From positions 94,467-115,969 of the forward strand of contig MNCI01015020.1 in NCBI GenBank assembly GCA_015680685.1: 21,503 nt of DNA, given 5' to 3'. The position numbers were made by a program, and so were the translations under genes. The notes below the pieces were generated by a model, which was not told where the DNA came from, made no database searches, and saw only the letters and a program-made list of their open reading frames with translations. Shown in pieces: positions 1-10,250 of the stretch. The stretch's first letter is position 1, and each line of letters starts with the position of its first letter. This DNA is from Gnetum montanum (Eukaryota > Streptophyta > Gnetopsida > Gnetales > Gnetaceae).

Positions 1-594
1 GACTAGTATTAGCTTTGTCACATATGGTTTAGTCCAAAGTGAGGTGTATGATGTGTTCCTACACTAATGCTACTCCTAGGTATAATGGGAAATAATATTA
101 ACTAAGCTAGGAGAGAGAGTGTGAGAGAGAATCTATACTAGCCTAAGTGCGATAAGCATCCATTCCTTAATCATCTATACACATCTTGGACCTCGTGCAT
201 GACTACCACTAGGATTACCAAGCACATGGCCTAGGTACACTACTTAGTTACCAAGTAGTCACACTTAAATGCTTGTGATTAAGTCGTACTCATTCCGCGT
301 TACTAGGAGATAAGGGTAGAGAGATATTAACTAAGAAAGTAATAAATAATAATAACAATTAAATAATTAAGCTAAGTGGATGCTGAAATGATGAAGTAAT
401 CTCGATCTTTATTTTCGATCATGTGTGTGTCCAAGTACGTCACACTCGAATAAGGATGTCGTACAATTACAATCATCACACTGTGAGCATGCACTGAGAG
501 AAAGGGTTGAGAGAAAAAATTGACAAAAAGTTCCTACCTTAATACTAAAAACTTAAACTGAAAATTTAACTCCCTTCCAAATCTGCCTGCCTCT

Positions 595-602
595 TATTTA
601 TA
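595..602 (-). promoter_or_regulatory. TATA box of the minus-strand LTR-like block
   Basis: TATAAATA on the minus strand in the context ATCTATAAATAAG, immediately downstream of the GATATC palindrome cluster. A near-identical ATCTATAAATA context occurs at 19635-19628 on the minus strand. No transcript start can be read from sequence alone. Confidence 0.4.
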
Positions 603-618
603 GATGAGGAGACAGGTT

Positions 619-690
619 GTGATATCGCATCTAAGCTGTGATATCATGTATGTGATATTGCGTACGCAATATCATGGGTGTGATATCACA
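619..690. repeat. GATATC palindrome cluster upstream of an LTR TATA box
   Basis: Within about 70 bp there are several variants of (G)TGATATC/GATATT. One is a perfect 22-bp palindrome at 653-674 centred on CGTACG, and another is the perfect 12-bp palindrome TGTGATATCACA at 679-690. On the minus strand they lie directly upstream of TATAAATA (602-595), the position of enhancer repeats in LTR U3 regions. The function is inferred from position only. Confidence 0.6.
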
Positions 691-714
691 GCCAAAAAAT
701 TCATGACTCGTCAA

Positions 715-1120
715 CCCCTAATTCCTACAACTAGTTCATTCACCCTAGAAAAATCATCTTTAATCTTTTCAACTTCCCTTATTTAAGTTTTTCATATTCA
801 CTTTGCAAAACCAAAAGTTTTAATTGTTTAACTATGAATGTGCCCTCATAGGTAGCTTCTAAGGTTTCCCACATTTCTTTACTAGTTCTACATCAAACTA
901 TTCTATTAAATTTAGACTTATTCAATGCACAATATAAATAATTTTTTTGCTTTAGAGTTAAACATAAACTTCTCTTTTTCTTCAAACATCCACTTGTTCT
1001 GTGGCTTGTTGACCTTTGATGCACTATCAATGGGTGGTGTGTATCCCTCAAGAACTGACTCCCATACCTAAAATTCCATTGACTCAAAGAAGCCTTGCAT
1101 CCTTGCCTTCTAACAAGAAA
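715..1120 (-). pseudogene. Ty1/copia gag remnant (UBN2/DUF4219-type)
   Basis: The minus strand encodes a decayed Gag of a Ty1/copia element. The first frame (about 1115 down to 905) contains KARMQGFFES, VWESVLEGYTPP and NKWMFEEKEKFMFNSKAKK, which match the start of plant copia Gag (a short DUF4219-like stretch followed by UBN2). The frame then shifts, and MWETLEATYEGT and KQLKLLVLQSEYEKLK follow (about 875-785), the hallmark of the UBN2 region. Several stops and at least one frameshift break it. The zinc knuckle, protease and pol are absent, because sequence beyond about 715 belongs to a different LTR-like block. It sits where gag should be relative to the primer binding site at 1212-1223. 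Confidence 0.72.
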
Positions 1121-1211
1121 AATCAAACACTTTGAACATAGGTGGCTTATTATAGGATGTCTCCTCCAATGTTCACTCTTGAAAGTTGAAGCACTAACTT
1201 GAGAGTATTAG

Positions 1212-1223
1212 GCTCTGATACCA
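1212..1223 (-). other. Primer binding site complementary to tRNA-Met
   Basis: On the minus strand this reads TGGTATCAGAGC, the standard plant LTR-retrotransposon primer binding site complementary to the 3' end of initiator tRNA-Met. It lies 4 nt from a CA dinucleotide (plus strand TG at 1228) that would end the 5' LTR, and upstream of the gag remnant, so order and strand agree. Confidence 0.85.
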
Positions 1224-1227
1224 CCTA

Positions 1228-1740
1228 TGAATTGAAAACTTAGAAGGGGGGTTGTTTAAGTTCCCCAAATGAAAATTTCACCTGCCACACAAACACACTA
1301 AATTTTACATGGTTCCCCAACTTGGGCACATTCACACTTTGAGGGTAGAATCTGTGCACACCTCTAAGCTTTGTTTCTCAATAATGTGATTTGAAGGGGA
1401 TCACACCCTATACAAGCTCTAAGCTCTACTCTAGAGTGTTTCATCATTGTGAAACCACTCAACCTCACAAGGTCTCAACAACCTTAGCATGTGGTTTTAA
1501 GGATCCCACAACATTTACAAAATTGAGCTCTACTACAAAGTGTTTTGACACTACAAAACCACTCAACCTTCCAAGGTTCCAACAAGCTCAATATGGATGC
1601 CTTCTCACAAGAAGCACATCAACCCTGCAAGACTATAAGAAAGAAAGAAATACATAAGAAAAGAATGTAACTAAATTTTCAATTCCTTGTACTTGCAGCT
1701 TAGTACAGCTTACAACTAAGCAAATNTTACATAGAGCAAA
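1228..1740 (-). mobile_element. Ty1/copia 5' LTR (outer boundary uncertain)
   Basis: The LTR edge next to the primer binding site is at 1228 (plus strand TGAATTG, so the minus-strand LTR ends in CA). The sequence to the right has no credible gene; the open frame 1391-1657 is incidental. It carries an imperfect 60-bp direct repeat (1422-1481 and 1526-1585). The distal end is not identifiable; by 1835 the sequence is plus-strand gypsy reverse transcriptase, so the LTR ends before that. Confidence 0.55.
1422..1585. repeat. Two imperfect 60-bp direct repeats, 104-bp period
   Basis: 1422-1481 and 1526-1585 are the same length and align without gaps at 46 of 60 positions. They share AGCTCTACT at the start, AAACCACTCAACCT in the middle and CAACAA at the end. 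They lie inside the copia LTR, so they are probably an old internal duplication of that LTR. Confidence 0.7.
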
Positions 1741-1834
1741 GGACATCATTTTGCATGCAAAAGTTCCCTAGGGACTTGTGAATGTTATTTTGGCCCAGTC
1801 CTTTGGTGAAATTGAGATATAGTTATAGTCATTA

Positions 1835-2185
1835 TAACAATCTAGAAAGCTATAATAGCCATGTCGTATGATNGTAGATTGGTTTTGGGGTAGAAGTCTT
1901 CATAGATGACTTATTTACCTATGGTACCACATNCTTCACTTTTCTCCTTTCATAGAAACAATATTAGGTGGGCTAACCNATGATCCAAGATAGCATAGTT
2001 TTGGAACACTAAATTTCAGAAAAATGGATTGAGGCAGATCAAAGAAAAGTACAAGTCATCTAAGAAATTACCAAATAGGTTGAAATGATAAAATATGTAA
2101 GGTCATGTCTTGGATATACTAGTTATTATTGGTGCTTCATCGAGAGGTTCTTAAGAATTGCTAAGTCATTGTGGAGCAGGTTCAC
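1835..2185 (+). pseudogene. Ty3/gypsy reverse transcriptase remnant
   Basis: The plus strand carries pieces of a Ty3/gypsy RT. VFIDDLFTYGTT (about 1890-1925) contains the catalytic -DD- of the YxDD box. Further on, VRSCLGYTSYYWCFIERFL followed by RIAKSLWSR (about 2098-2181) matches the connection between RT and RNase H in gypsy pol. Stops and frameshifts are frequent, and four ambiguous bases (N at 1726, 1873, 1933, 1979) lie in or beside it. The frame resumes logically at 3277 with LIKKDASFNWT, so RT and RNase H were once contiguous. I cannot recognise protease or gag upstream. Confidence 0.72.
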
Positions 2186-3276
2186 TCAACAATTAAATCA
2201 TCTTTAATGTACTAAATCTATATATTATGCAAAGACAAACTTTTTGCTAGAAAATAAGAAAACTAACTATCTTCAATTAATTTATTAGAAGGTTATAATA
2301 AGATTCACAAAACCCACAAAATTGAAAACCTATCACATTTAACCAATATTGCAAACCATGAGGCTCTACAACCACACAATGCCTATTCTCAATGCAAGAC
2401 ACAACTAATATAAATCTCTCCCACAACTCAAGACTAAGATTTTAACTCACAAGTGAGATACAAAAGAATAGAACACATAGATCAACACATCAAAAGCTAA
2501 ACTTGGAGCTATAATTTCCAATTGAACTCATTCAATGTGCTCACCCACACTCTTGCTTAGCTCTCCACTCTTAAGAGTGTTTCCTCTCACTCATGCTCAT
2601 ATCAACAATGATGAATACATTCATATTTATGTGAAACTGAAAAATAAGAATCCTAGAAACATTTTCTCAACTCACCTTGAGGTTTTCTAGTTGTTTCCCA
2701 AGTCTTCTCACCTTCTCCCTAGCTATTGTCATCTTTTTTTCATCATTTTCTAACTATTTTGCAAATTGGAATGGATGTTTTTAGAATTTTTCCCATCCAT
2801 CTAAGTCATCTCTAACTTTTTTGGAACATCTACTATGAAAACCCAGCTCTTGGCTAAGACATCTACAATTTCTCTAGGATGTTTCATCTAGTCCAGAGAT
2901 GTCCAAAATTCTAGTGAAATATCTTACCCAAGATGTTGCATGCACAATTGGGACATCTTAGCTGAAACGTCCCAGTTTTTGGTTGATCGTTCCACCTATT
3001 AGAGCCAAACACAAATATGCTTATTTTGATGTTTAGTTACTCTATATGTATCTAAACAAGTTTCCATAGATCCTAGAATCCCCTAAACTCATCACAATGA
3101 GCCTAAATTACCCCAAAACATGCCAAAACATCTAGGAATTGTCATTAAAAAAAATTAACTCAAGAAGCCACACACTAATAGGACACACTTGTCCACATCT
3201 TCATCAAACCTGAAACCTACAAAAACAACTCATAGGACAAAGCCTAAGGGAATTGGGAGAGGTGTTCTTACACCAG
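2186..3276 (-). mobile_element. Insertion splitting gypsy pol, probably a solo LTR
   Basis: About 1.09 kb without any credible gene separates two halves of the same gypsy pol. The right edge, read on the minus strand, begins TGTAAGAACACC, a plausible LTR start. About 280-410 bp in, short GACGTCC/AGATGTCC-like half-sites recur (about 2860-2990), followed by a TATA-like CATAAATAT (about 2630). This is the organisation of an LTR U3. The left edge lacks a clear matching terminus, and the target duplication is ambiguous (a few bases around GTT), so the solo-LTR call is inference. Confidence 0.45.
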
Positions 3277-3775
3277 AGTTAATAAAGAAGGATGCATCCT
3301 TCAACTGGACCAAGAAATGGGAGCTAGCATTCTAGTAGTTAAAGAAAAAGCTCATAGAGACCCCCATTTTACATGCTCCAGATTGGTCTAGACCCTTCCA
3401 CATTATGATGAATGCATCTAATTATGCATTGGGGGTGGTGCTTACATAATTGGATAATTAGAAATTTCCTTATTACATCCATTATGCATGCAAATAGAAG
3501 CATTGTGGGAGCATAGTTGAATTACACCACTACAAAGAAGGTGCTCATGGCAGTTATGTAAGCCTTAGAGAAATTCAAGCATTATGTACTTGGATATAAG
3601 ATCTTTATTTACATAGACTAGTATGCAATTAGGTTTTTCATGAATAAACTAGTGGTGAGCCCCTATGTCATATGGTGGCATGTAATTCTATAGGAATTCA
3701 AGCTTACAATGGTGGAAAAAAAGGAAACTAAGAACATGATCGCTAATCACTTTTCTTAGTTATGATGGAACAAAA
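3277..3775 (+). pseudogene. Ty3/gypsy RNase H remnant
   Basis: Long in-frame similarity to gypsy RNase H. FNWTKKWELAF (about 3304) corresponds to the F.WT..C..AF start. ETPILHAPDWSRPF and MNASNYALGVVL (about 3403-3440) match the first catalytic block, in which the usual Asp of DAS is Asn here. NYTTTKKVLMAVM (about 3515), ALEKFKHYVLGYKIFIYID (3569-3625) and EFKLTMVEKK follow the family order. Stop codons replace several residues (for example two TAGs in a row near 3336). It is non-functional and continuous with the integrase downstream. Confidence 0.8.
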
Positions 3776-5113
3776 AAGAGGATGAGGGACCTTTATCTGA
3801 TCAGTTTCTATATGAACTTCTCTTTACAAAATCTATTGAAGTTTAAGATCCCATAGATCCTAAGTGGTATGATGAATTCCTCTCTTATTTTCTCACTTAG
3901 GAGACTACTTACGAATGGAATAATAAAAAGAAACAATAGTTTCTCCACTAGGTCAAGCATTATATGGAGATCAAAGGCAAACTTTACAAGGTTTGGGCTG
4001 AGGTCTTGGTATGATGGTGTGTGCCTAATGTTGATCAACTATATATCCTCTAAAATACTCATGAAGGTCATTGTGGGCACATTATGTAGGGAGGAGGATG
4101 GCGACAAAAATCCTCATGATAGGATACTTTTGACCAACACTCGTCAAGTATGCCCATTAATTTTCTCATTCATGCAAGCACTGCCAAAGAGATGGAGAAA
4201 TGGCCATGTGAATGGAAGGGTCCCAATAGTGGATCCAACCACTAGATTCTTTCAACCTTTAAAACATCAACTTCATGAGGCCTATCAATCCCATGTCCAA
4301 TGGGAAGACATACATCATAATAGTATTTGACTACTACACCAAGTGAACCGAAGTTGCAACCATCACTAACTATTCATCTTCTACTACAACATGGTTTATT
4401 CAACAAAGTATGGTAAATAGGTTTGGCATTCTAAGAGCACTTATTTCTGATAATGGTACTCACTTTGCAAGGGATAATTTTTGAAAACTGATGCAAGGCT
4501 TAGGAGTGCAACATAAATTGATAACTCCATATCACCCCTAAGCTAACTATCAAGCTAAAGTTACTAATAGGAAAACAATTGGGACACTAACACACCCCGT
4601 TAGTAAATATAGAAAATACTAGAGCACAAAACTCAACAATGTTATATGGGCTTATCGATCAACCTAGAAACTTCCCATCAGTTATTTTCCCTATGAGTTG
4701 ATGTATAGAAAACTACCAACCCTCCCAATTCAAGCTAAGCTCTATACACTTTCAATGGCTTATGGCCTTGACCTTGATCTAAGTCTAGCACAAAAGGAAC
4801 ACTTAATGATACTAAATGTGTTAGATAAGAACCTACAGGTAGTATTATTAATAAATAAGTGCACAAGGCACATGCCAAATAACATCATGATGTGTGAAGA
4901 AGGAGGATTAAATTTCAACTAGGTGATAAGGTTTTATATTGGAACTCCATGCATGTACCATAATGTACCAAATTTCAAATGCTATGGAAAGGACCTTACA
5001 TCATTCATACAACTTTTCCTTCTGGTTCCATGACAATTTATCATCCTTCAAGCCTAAAGAAATGGTTGTTAGTCAACATCCAACAAGTAAAGCCTTTCTT
5101 GGTACCTAGAATA
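3776..5113 (+). pseudogene. Ty3/gypsy integrase remnant
   Basis: Follows RNase H in the expected order. The N-terminal part (about 3845-4100) has a degenerate HHCC region including THEGHCGH. The core shows VFDYYTK (about 4326), IISDNGTHF-like LISDNGTHFARDNF (about 4440-4482, second acidic residue), QHKLITPYHP (about 4510), and WAYRST with FPYELMYRK (about 4648-4712), typical of the Tat/Athila-type plant clade. A C-terminal segment with GPYIIHTTFPSGSMTIYHPSSLKKW (4990-5067) ends the frame. Many stops and frameshifts are present. The open frames 3869-4330 and 4698-4922 are fragments of this region, the first mostly out of frame. Confidence 0.8.
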
Positions 5114-6300
5114 ACCAATAATATTAACACCTCATTAGATGGACAAGCATGATCTATTTTTGGGATTTCTTTGTTTCAACTCAGTCATGGGTGAAATGGT
5201 CATTGATATTAACATTCTGTGAAGGCTACCTCATTTTTCACCTTTTTGTTTTACATTGCTCTTCATATGTTTTCCATTTTCTTAAATATTTTAGTACTTC
5301 TTTTATATATTTTACTTTTTTTTCTGTTTTGTATGTTGTTTTGTTATGTTATTATGAAATTTCTAATATTTTCCATGGCTACTACTACTCTTGGAAGTTA
5401 ATTAATGAAATATTTAATGTTATGATTGATTGTTAAATGACTAGATTTCATCTCTAGATTATGTCCTCAATTAACATATTGTTAATTTTCTGATGATATC
5501 AAGTAGTGAGCCCACAACATCCATCTATTCCATCAAATTCTATGAGGCTTTGCATCATGGAAATGTGAGGTTCTTTCACAATTGAAACTTAAAATAACTA
5601 ATGATCTTATTACTTAATAGACTCTACATAAACCAAGTAAGAATGGACAAAGGTTTGACTTCAAGGGGATTATTCATCCTTTGTTTCTAACTTCTTTCTA
5701 GAGTTTCATGATGTTTTCTCCATTGGTATCTCACCACTCCTATTGTTAGCCATAATAGGAAGCATATCTTTGCATGGTGTGGTTCTGGTTAAAAGAAAAA
5801 AGAAAAAAAACACAACATGGAAATTCAAAGCACATAAAATAATAGGCAACAAGCACTAGTTATGGGGTTGTAAGGACATGTTGCCCATGCTTGAAGGCAC
5901 TCCTCTAACTATGGTTCTTCTTATCCTCTTACTTCTCTTTTCTTCTTTTCTTGGAGTGGTGGTTATTCTTTGGGAATTGTCATGAACTCTTGATTGTTGA
6001 AGGATGAATATATGGCAATGTGAAGTCATTGAACATGAATGGACTTGGTCTCAATTAAGGATGGGATGGTATCATATCATCTTAATCACAAACTCCACAA
6101 GGACTTCATGTGATCAAGATGAATGTCTCTTATCATTCTCTCTCTCCCATTATTCTAACCTCATCATCAACCATCTCATTACCTCCTATCATGGTTAATT
6201 AATGTATCTATTATTGCATGTGGCATAATCCTTTGATGATCTCTCATGTGGATTCAAATTTTAACTTATGAAAATCATTTCTCATCCTTGGTGCTTATGG
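5114..6300. other. Gene-free stretch 3' of gypsy integrase
   Basis: AT-rich, with no recognisable domain. Short open frames (5149-5436, 6004-6198) have hydrophobic, low-complexity translations typical of chance frames in T-rich DNA. A purine-rich run at about 5789-5811 could be an old polypurine tract, but no LTR edge beside it is convincing. It is best read as the untranslated 3' part of the gypsy element. Confidence 0.4.
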
Positions 6301-7070
6301 ACTTCTTAGAATGAGTATGCAAGGGCATTATCAGCATGAACCTACTTTGGGAGGAATCCACTTGCATACCCTTTTGTCGTAGATCCACTTGCATACCCTT
6401 TGGTCTCTCTAAGTTAAAATTCATATCCCTCAACCATTTCATGATCAATCTCATCAAATTACCTTCTAAACATCTAGTTTTACTTTCTTTTTGCATTGAC
6501 AACTCATCCAAATCCAATTCAACTCCTCTAACAAAGTACTTACAATCCTCTTATATGTTTTTCCCATCCTTCTATGTTTTTCTAGCTTTCATTGGACTCT
6601 TTTTTCATTCCCAAACTCATCCAAAATTCCTCATTTTTCCTATGCAGAAGTTTTCTACAAATATATACATTGACAAAGTGGGATGAGTTGATGCAACCCC
6701 ATCAATGCAGCTCAAAAATGCTATATATACGCATGATACTTAGCCATTTTTACATCATTTCTCATAATTGCAAGAGGACTTTTTCAACTTCTTTAAAGTC
6801 CAAACACCTTCTAAGAGCCATAACTCTCCAATCACTAACCTAATTCACCCTATTTTTTTTATTCTTAAGCTATTGGAAATAAGCTTTACATCATGGAGGA
6901 CATAAACCTTTAGTTTCTTTTAGAAAATTTTTGGAAACTTTCCTAACTCCCAAAGGTTTACTCATTAAAATAATATTAAATTACTCATTCCAAGTGGGTT
7001 AAGCCTAACAAACAAACTCTGGTAGATAACCAATAAAATAATATTAAAATAATATAACTTACCAAGATCA
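6300..7070 (+). mobile_element. LTR-like block with TATA motif (plus strand)
   Basis: Contains GTTGATGCAACCCCATCAATGC (about 6687-6708, an inverted GTTGATG/CATCAA pair) just upstream of TATATATA at 6722-6729. The same motif order, GTTGACGCAACC...CATCGATG then TATATAAA, is seen at 10305-10398. No gene is present; the open frames 6336-6686 and 6592-6843 look incidental. Termini are not identified. It could be the 3' LTR of the gypsy element on the left or the 5' LTR of the coiled-coil element on the right. Confidence 0.35.
6356..6401. repeat. Short tandem duplication, 27-bp period
   Basis: ATCCACTTGCATACCCTTT occurs at 6356-6374 and again at 6383-6401, identical over 19 nt. It lies in the LTR-like block that carries the TATA box at 6722. 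Confidence 0.8.
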
Positions 7071-7400
7071 CAAGCAAGCCTAAGTATAACTCAATTGAAT
7101 AAGAAAGGTATCAAAAGAACTAATGATTATAAAATGACAAGCCAATCCTAGGTTACGTTTGTAATCATAGATGGCACCAAAGAGAGGAGCATAGGCTAGA
7201 GGACCTTCCCAGCCTAGGGAAAAGTGACCAAGAGGAGGAAGGAGCCAACAACAACACCACAATAGCCATAGGAGTAAGCAATTGAGGCAACCCATGCAAA
7301 AGGACCTCTTTAGGAGGAGCCTAAAGTGGAATTTCTTTGATAAATTCCCATAGCAAAATCAGGCTAATCTAAATAGAATGAAGTCCCTAGGCCAAGGCCT
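7070..7400. other. No recognisable gene
   Basis: The minus-strand open frame 7080-7295 translates to a Cys/Leu/Trp-rich string without family resemblance, and I treat it as chance. Nothing else stands out. If 6300-7070 is a 5' LTR, this would be its leader, but no clear primer binding site follows it. Confidence 0.35.
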
Positions 7401-10020
7401 AACTTGGAAGTTACCCTCACGGAGGCTTGCTTGCAGAAGATCAAAACCAAGGAGATTCAAAGTTCCATTCTTCAAGAATTGAACTTTGGACCCTTCTTGG
7501 AATTGGCACTAGAATAAGTTCACACACAATTACAAGGGTCTCCCATGTAATCCATTCTCTCCAATAGTGGAGAATAGTACATGGAAGAGACTTATTTGTT
7601 TTGGAAGAACTAACAGGAATACACATCCATGAAAATTAAAGACATCAACATCTCCTACTAGGTTGAGGCCATTACAAGGGTCCTCGGGTTCCCCGATACT
7701 AGGGCAAAGTTAGCAGAGATTTCTACATAAGAAAATTCCAAAGCTAAGAAGGGGTGGATCTAGCATTGTTAGGGAGTGGACAGTAAGGAGTATAATGTCC
7801 TCACTAAGGAAAAATGTATGTATTTCAAAATTATGGCCTATTACTTGAATCCAATGATGAGGCCTTACTAGTTAGCAACCTTCTTTGTCTAGGCATGTGC
7901 TGCTCTAAGAAAAAATTCTTAGTCAACCTTCCTCAACTCATTTATATGGAAATTGAAAAGCGCTTTAAGGAAAATGAGAAGGGAAGGAAGACACTTTCCT
8001 TTTCATGCCTCATTCAAAAGTTATGCAAAAGAGGAGAAATAGCATGATATGCCAATGATGCGAAACACCATGCTTATGTTGCATCATGGTAAGAGATGAT
8101 GAAGAGCAAGGTAACACCTAAGTTGCAAGAAGGAGAGGTTCCCACTACCACCACCTACATTACCAAAAACTATACCAAAGGTACTTGTAGTTGTTAAATG
8201 GATCACAAAACTTCCTTAGCAATAGCTATTACAACAACAAAGTTCAACAAGTGGTGGGGAGTCCTCAACTTATCATCCATCCTCGAGCCATCTTAACGAG
8301 GTTACTAGGACTATCAACTATTTGGACTAGGAAACTACCCTACTATTATTAACTCAAAGAGACCAGGCATCCTCAAGATCGAATCCAAGTGCTTGGGGAA
8401 TCATAGTATCCATTGCAGAAAAACATTTTCAAAAATTTTAGGAAATGTTGTAGCCTTCTCTATTATGTTGGAGGAAGGTGAGTAGGCAATTATCTTGGTC
8501 ATGCAACATAAAGGATAGGAGACAACAGTGGAAGTCATGGCCAACAAGGTGGTTGAAGCCTTGAATGCTCTTACAGAGAGCTATACTAGACATTGCCATA
8601 ATGGTAGACATCCAAGCGTCTGCGAGAGTAGGAAGTGATCAATTGAGCACTACCCAACACAAAGAAGTGTTGGAATGGCTAGTTGGAGCTGAGAAAATTC
8701 TTCTGAAGATCTTCAATCTACCAATTGAAATCACTACAAACCAATTGCAGCTACTTGAGATGAAGGAAAAATTGTTAATTGCAATGCTCAACTGAAGGTA
8801 GTTGACGGTGCTCAACTAAAGGCACCCACCAATGCCAATCGTTAGTTGGTCACTAAAGTTGTAGAATTATGTGCATGTCTCTTTGATCCTGCAATTCTTA
8901 GGCTAGAACTAACAAGGGATGAAGCTTTCTAGTAGCTTCAACACAGATTACAAGATGTCAAGAATGAAAAGAAGGTAGTAGTCTTTGATGCATGCTTGTT
9001 GGAAGCCATGACCTTCAACACCAACAAGGACTTGTCGCAAGTCTAAAAGGAAAAATTGATCTTGACAAAGGGTACTCATCACCTTTGGAATGTTGAGGAA
9101 CAAAAGGATCAAATGGTTGAATTCATTCATCAGCAATAGGAATAGCTAGCCAAGGTTAACTTAGATCTAAGGATGTTGGTAGTAGAAAACCATAATCTCT
9201 TGGTGGAGGAAGTCTATGGGCTTCACTAGAAGAAAACCATTGAGATAGCTGCCTAGAAGAACAAGGTCCTAAAATTTGAATAAGTAGAAAATCATTACAA
9301 GGACTAATTTAAGCTTCTCAAAGAGATCAATGAAAAAGAGATTCAACAAGCAAAGGCGAAGATGAACAAGGTCCTCTAACAACTCCACCAATGAGGTGAT
9401 ATGTGGTAGCCCATTTTTAATGGACTAAATGTATATAACAAAGCTAAAATCTACCTAAAGGAGGTGCATATGGAGAAGATGATAGAATACATGAAGCTTG
9501 CCAATCTCCGCTATGCAAACCTAGCTATGCTGATAGCAGGAAGACCAAGGATAAAGTTGGAAAAGTAGGTGGCTAGTTCTTACCTTCTATATGAGGCAAG
9601 ATTCAAGCATCACAAGGAGACAAAATAATAGTTGGAGACAACCAACACAGAGCTTCAAGTTCAGTGATTAATGATTTGCTACTATGAACTTGTCCAAAAG
9701 GATGAATGACTATCATGAGCTACAAAACCTAGTAAAGATATTCGACATTAAATGTAAGCAATTCATAGCATGGTTCATCAACATGAAGGAGTTGTTTTCT
9801 TCTATGCCTTGCTTGTGGCACATTTCAACACCAACCCACATTGGGGAAGCTATGTGGACTACTTATGACTCATGTGGCAAGGAAGAAAAGATGAAAGCAT
9901 TACTAGATGCTTTTAAACATCTAGCAGTAGTGGTGGGAGTAGCAAGATAGTCTCAACCTCCACTAGCACTAAAACCCAGTGAAGGACCTTCAACATCATA
10001 GGAGCCTCTACCTCTAGGCA
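7400..10020 (+). pseudogene. Broken two-part transposon protein: globular domain plus coiled coil
   Basis: A long plus-strand reading, broken by many stops and a few frameshifts, can be followed for about 2.6 kb. The first part (about 7400-8090) includes EAITRVLGFPDTRAK, CMYFKIMAYYLNPMMRPY, CAALRK, then (after a frameshift near 7910) VNLPQLIYMEIEKRF and LSFSCLIQKLCKRG. It resembles the putative plant transposon protein domain (PF20167-like), but I cannot confirm this. The second part (about 8540-9960) is rich in Glu, Lys, Gln and Leu with heptad-like spacing, for example LQDVKNEKK, EEQKDQMVEF, KLLKEINEKEIQQAK, and is predicted to be coiled coil. A 1-nt deletion lies near 8785. Most breaks are TAG or TAA where Gln would fit. 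No RT or integrase is interleaved. A relative lies on the minus strand at 20520-21503. Confidence 0.55.
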
Positions 10021-10250
10021 CAGTTTAAGATTTCTTTATGACTTCAAAAATTGCATAGGCACCTACTGTACTTTTTTGTAAAGTGTAAAATTTTGTTGTA
10101 ATGAACACTAATGTTTATAAACCTGTATAATTTGGCATTTAGAGTTAGTAGAGTCAATGTATTTGTCTTTTTGTTGATAAATTTCATACCTTCTCAAATT
10201 TTAGAAGAAGCTTGATCCTATTTTTGTTCACTCAAGGATGAATTTTTAGT
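10021..10250 (+). other. AT-rich 3' flank of the coiled-coil pseudogene
   Basis: Non-coding, T-rich sequence following the end of the coiled-coil frame and preceding the LTR-like block. No terminator or polyadenylation signal can be assigned with confidence. Confidence 0.3.

Larger units (their letters stand above)
1..715 (-). mobile_element. Diverged LTR-like block with TATA promoter (minus strand)
   Basis: No coding sequence is visible. Read on the minus strand, the block has a cluster of GATATC-type palindromes (about 619-690), then a TATAAATA box (602-595), then AT-rich sequence, then two CTTGGTAA motifs (at 255 and 222). The same order, with about the same TATA-to-CTTGGTAA distance (347 versus 343 bp), occurs on the plus strand at 10391-10734. 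The segment 1-290, reverse-complemented, aligns loosely with 10725-11000. I infer two old LTR copies of one family in opposite orientation. It abuts the copia gag remnant near 715, so one probably inserted into the other. The exact termini are not resolved. Confidence 0.45.

Noticed and set aside
3869-4330. 153-codon open frame
   Set aside because: It overlaps the gypsy integrase remnant; the family similarity runs mainly in other frames, so the open frame is incidental.
5149-5436. Hydrophobic 95-codon frame that could be a small membrane protein
   Set aside because: T-rich DNA gives Phe/Leu/Tyr-rich translations in any frame; no start context or family support.
7080-7295. Minus-strand Cys/Trp/Leu-rich 71-codon frame resembling a signal-peptide protein
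   Set aside because: Low complexity, no recognisable mature domain, and it lies in transposon flank sequence.
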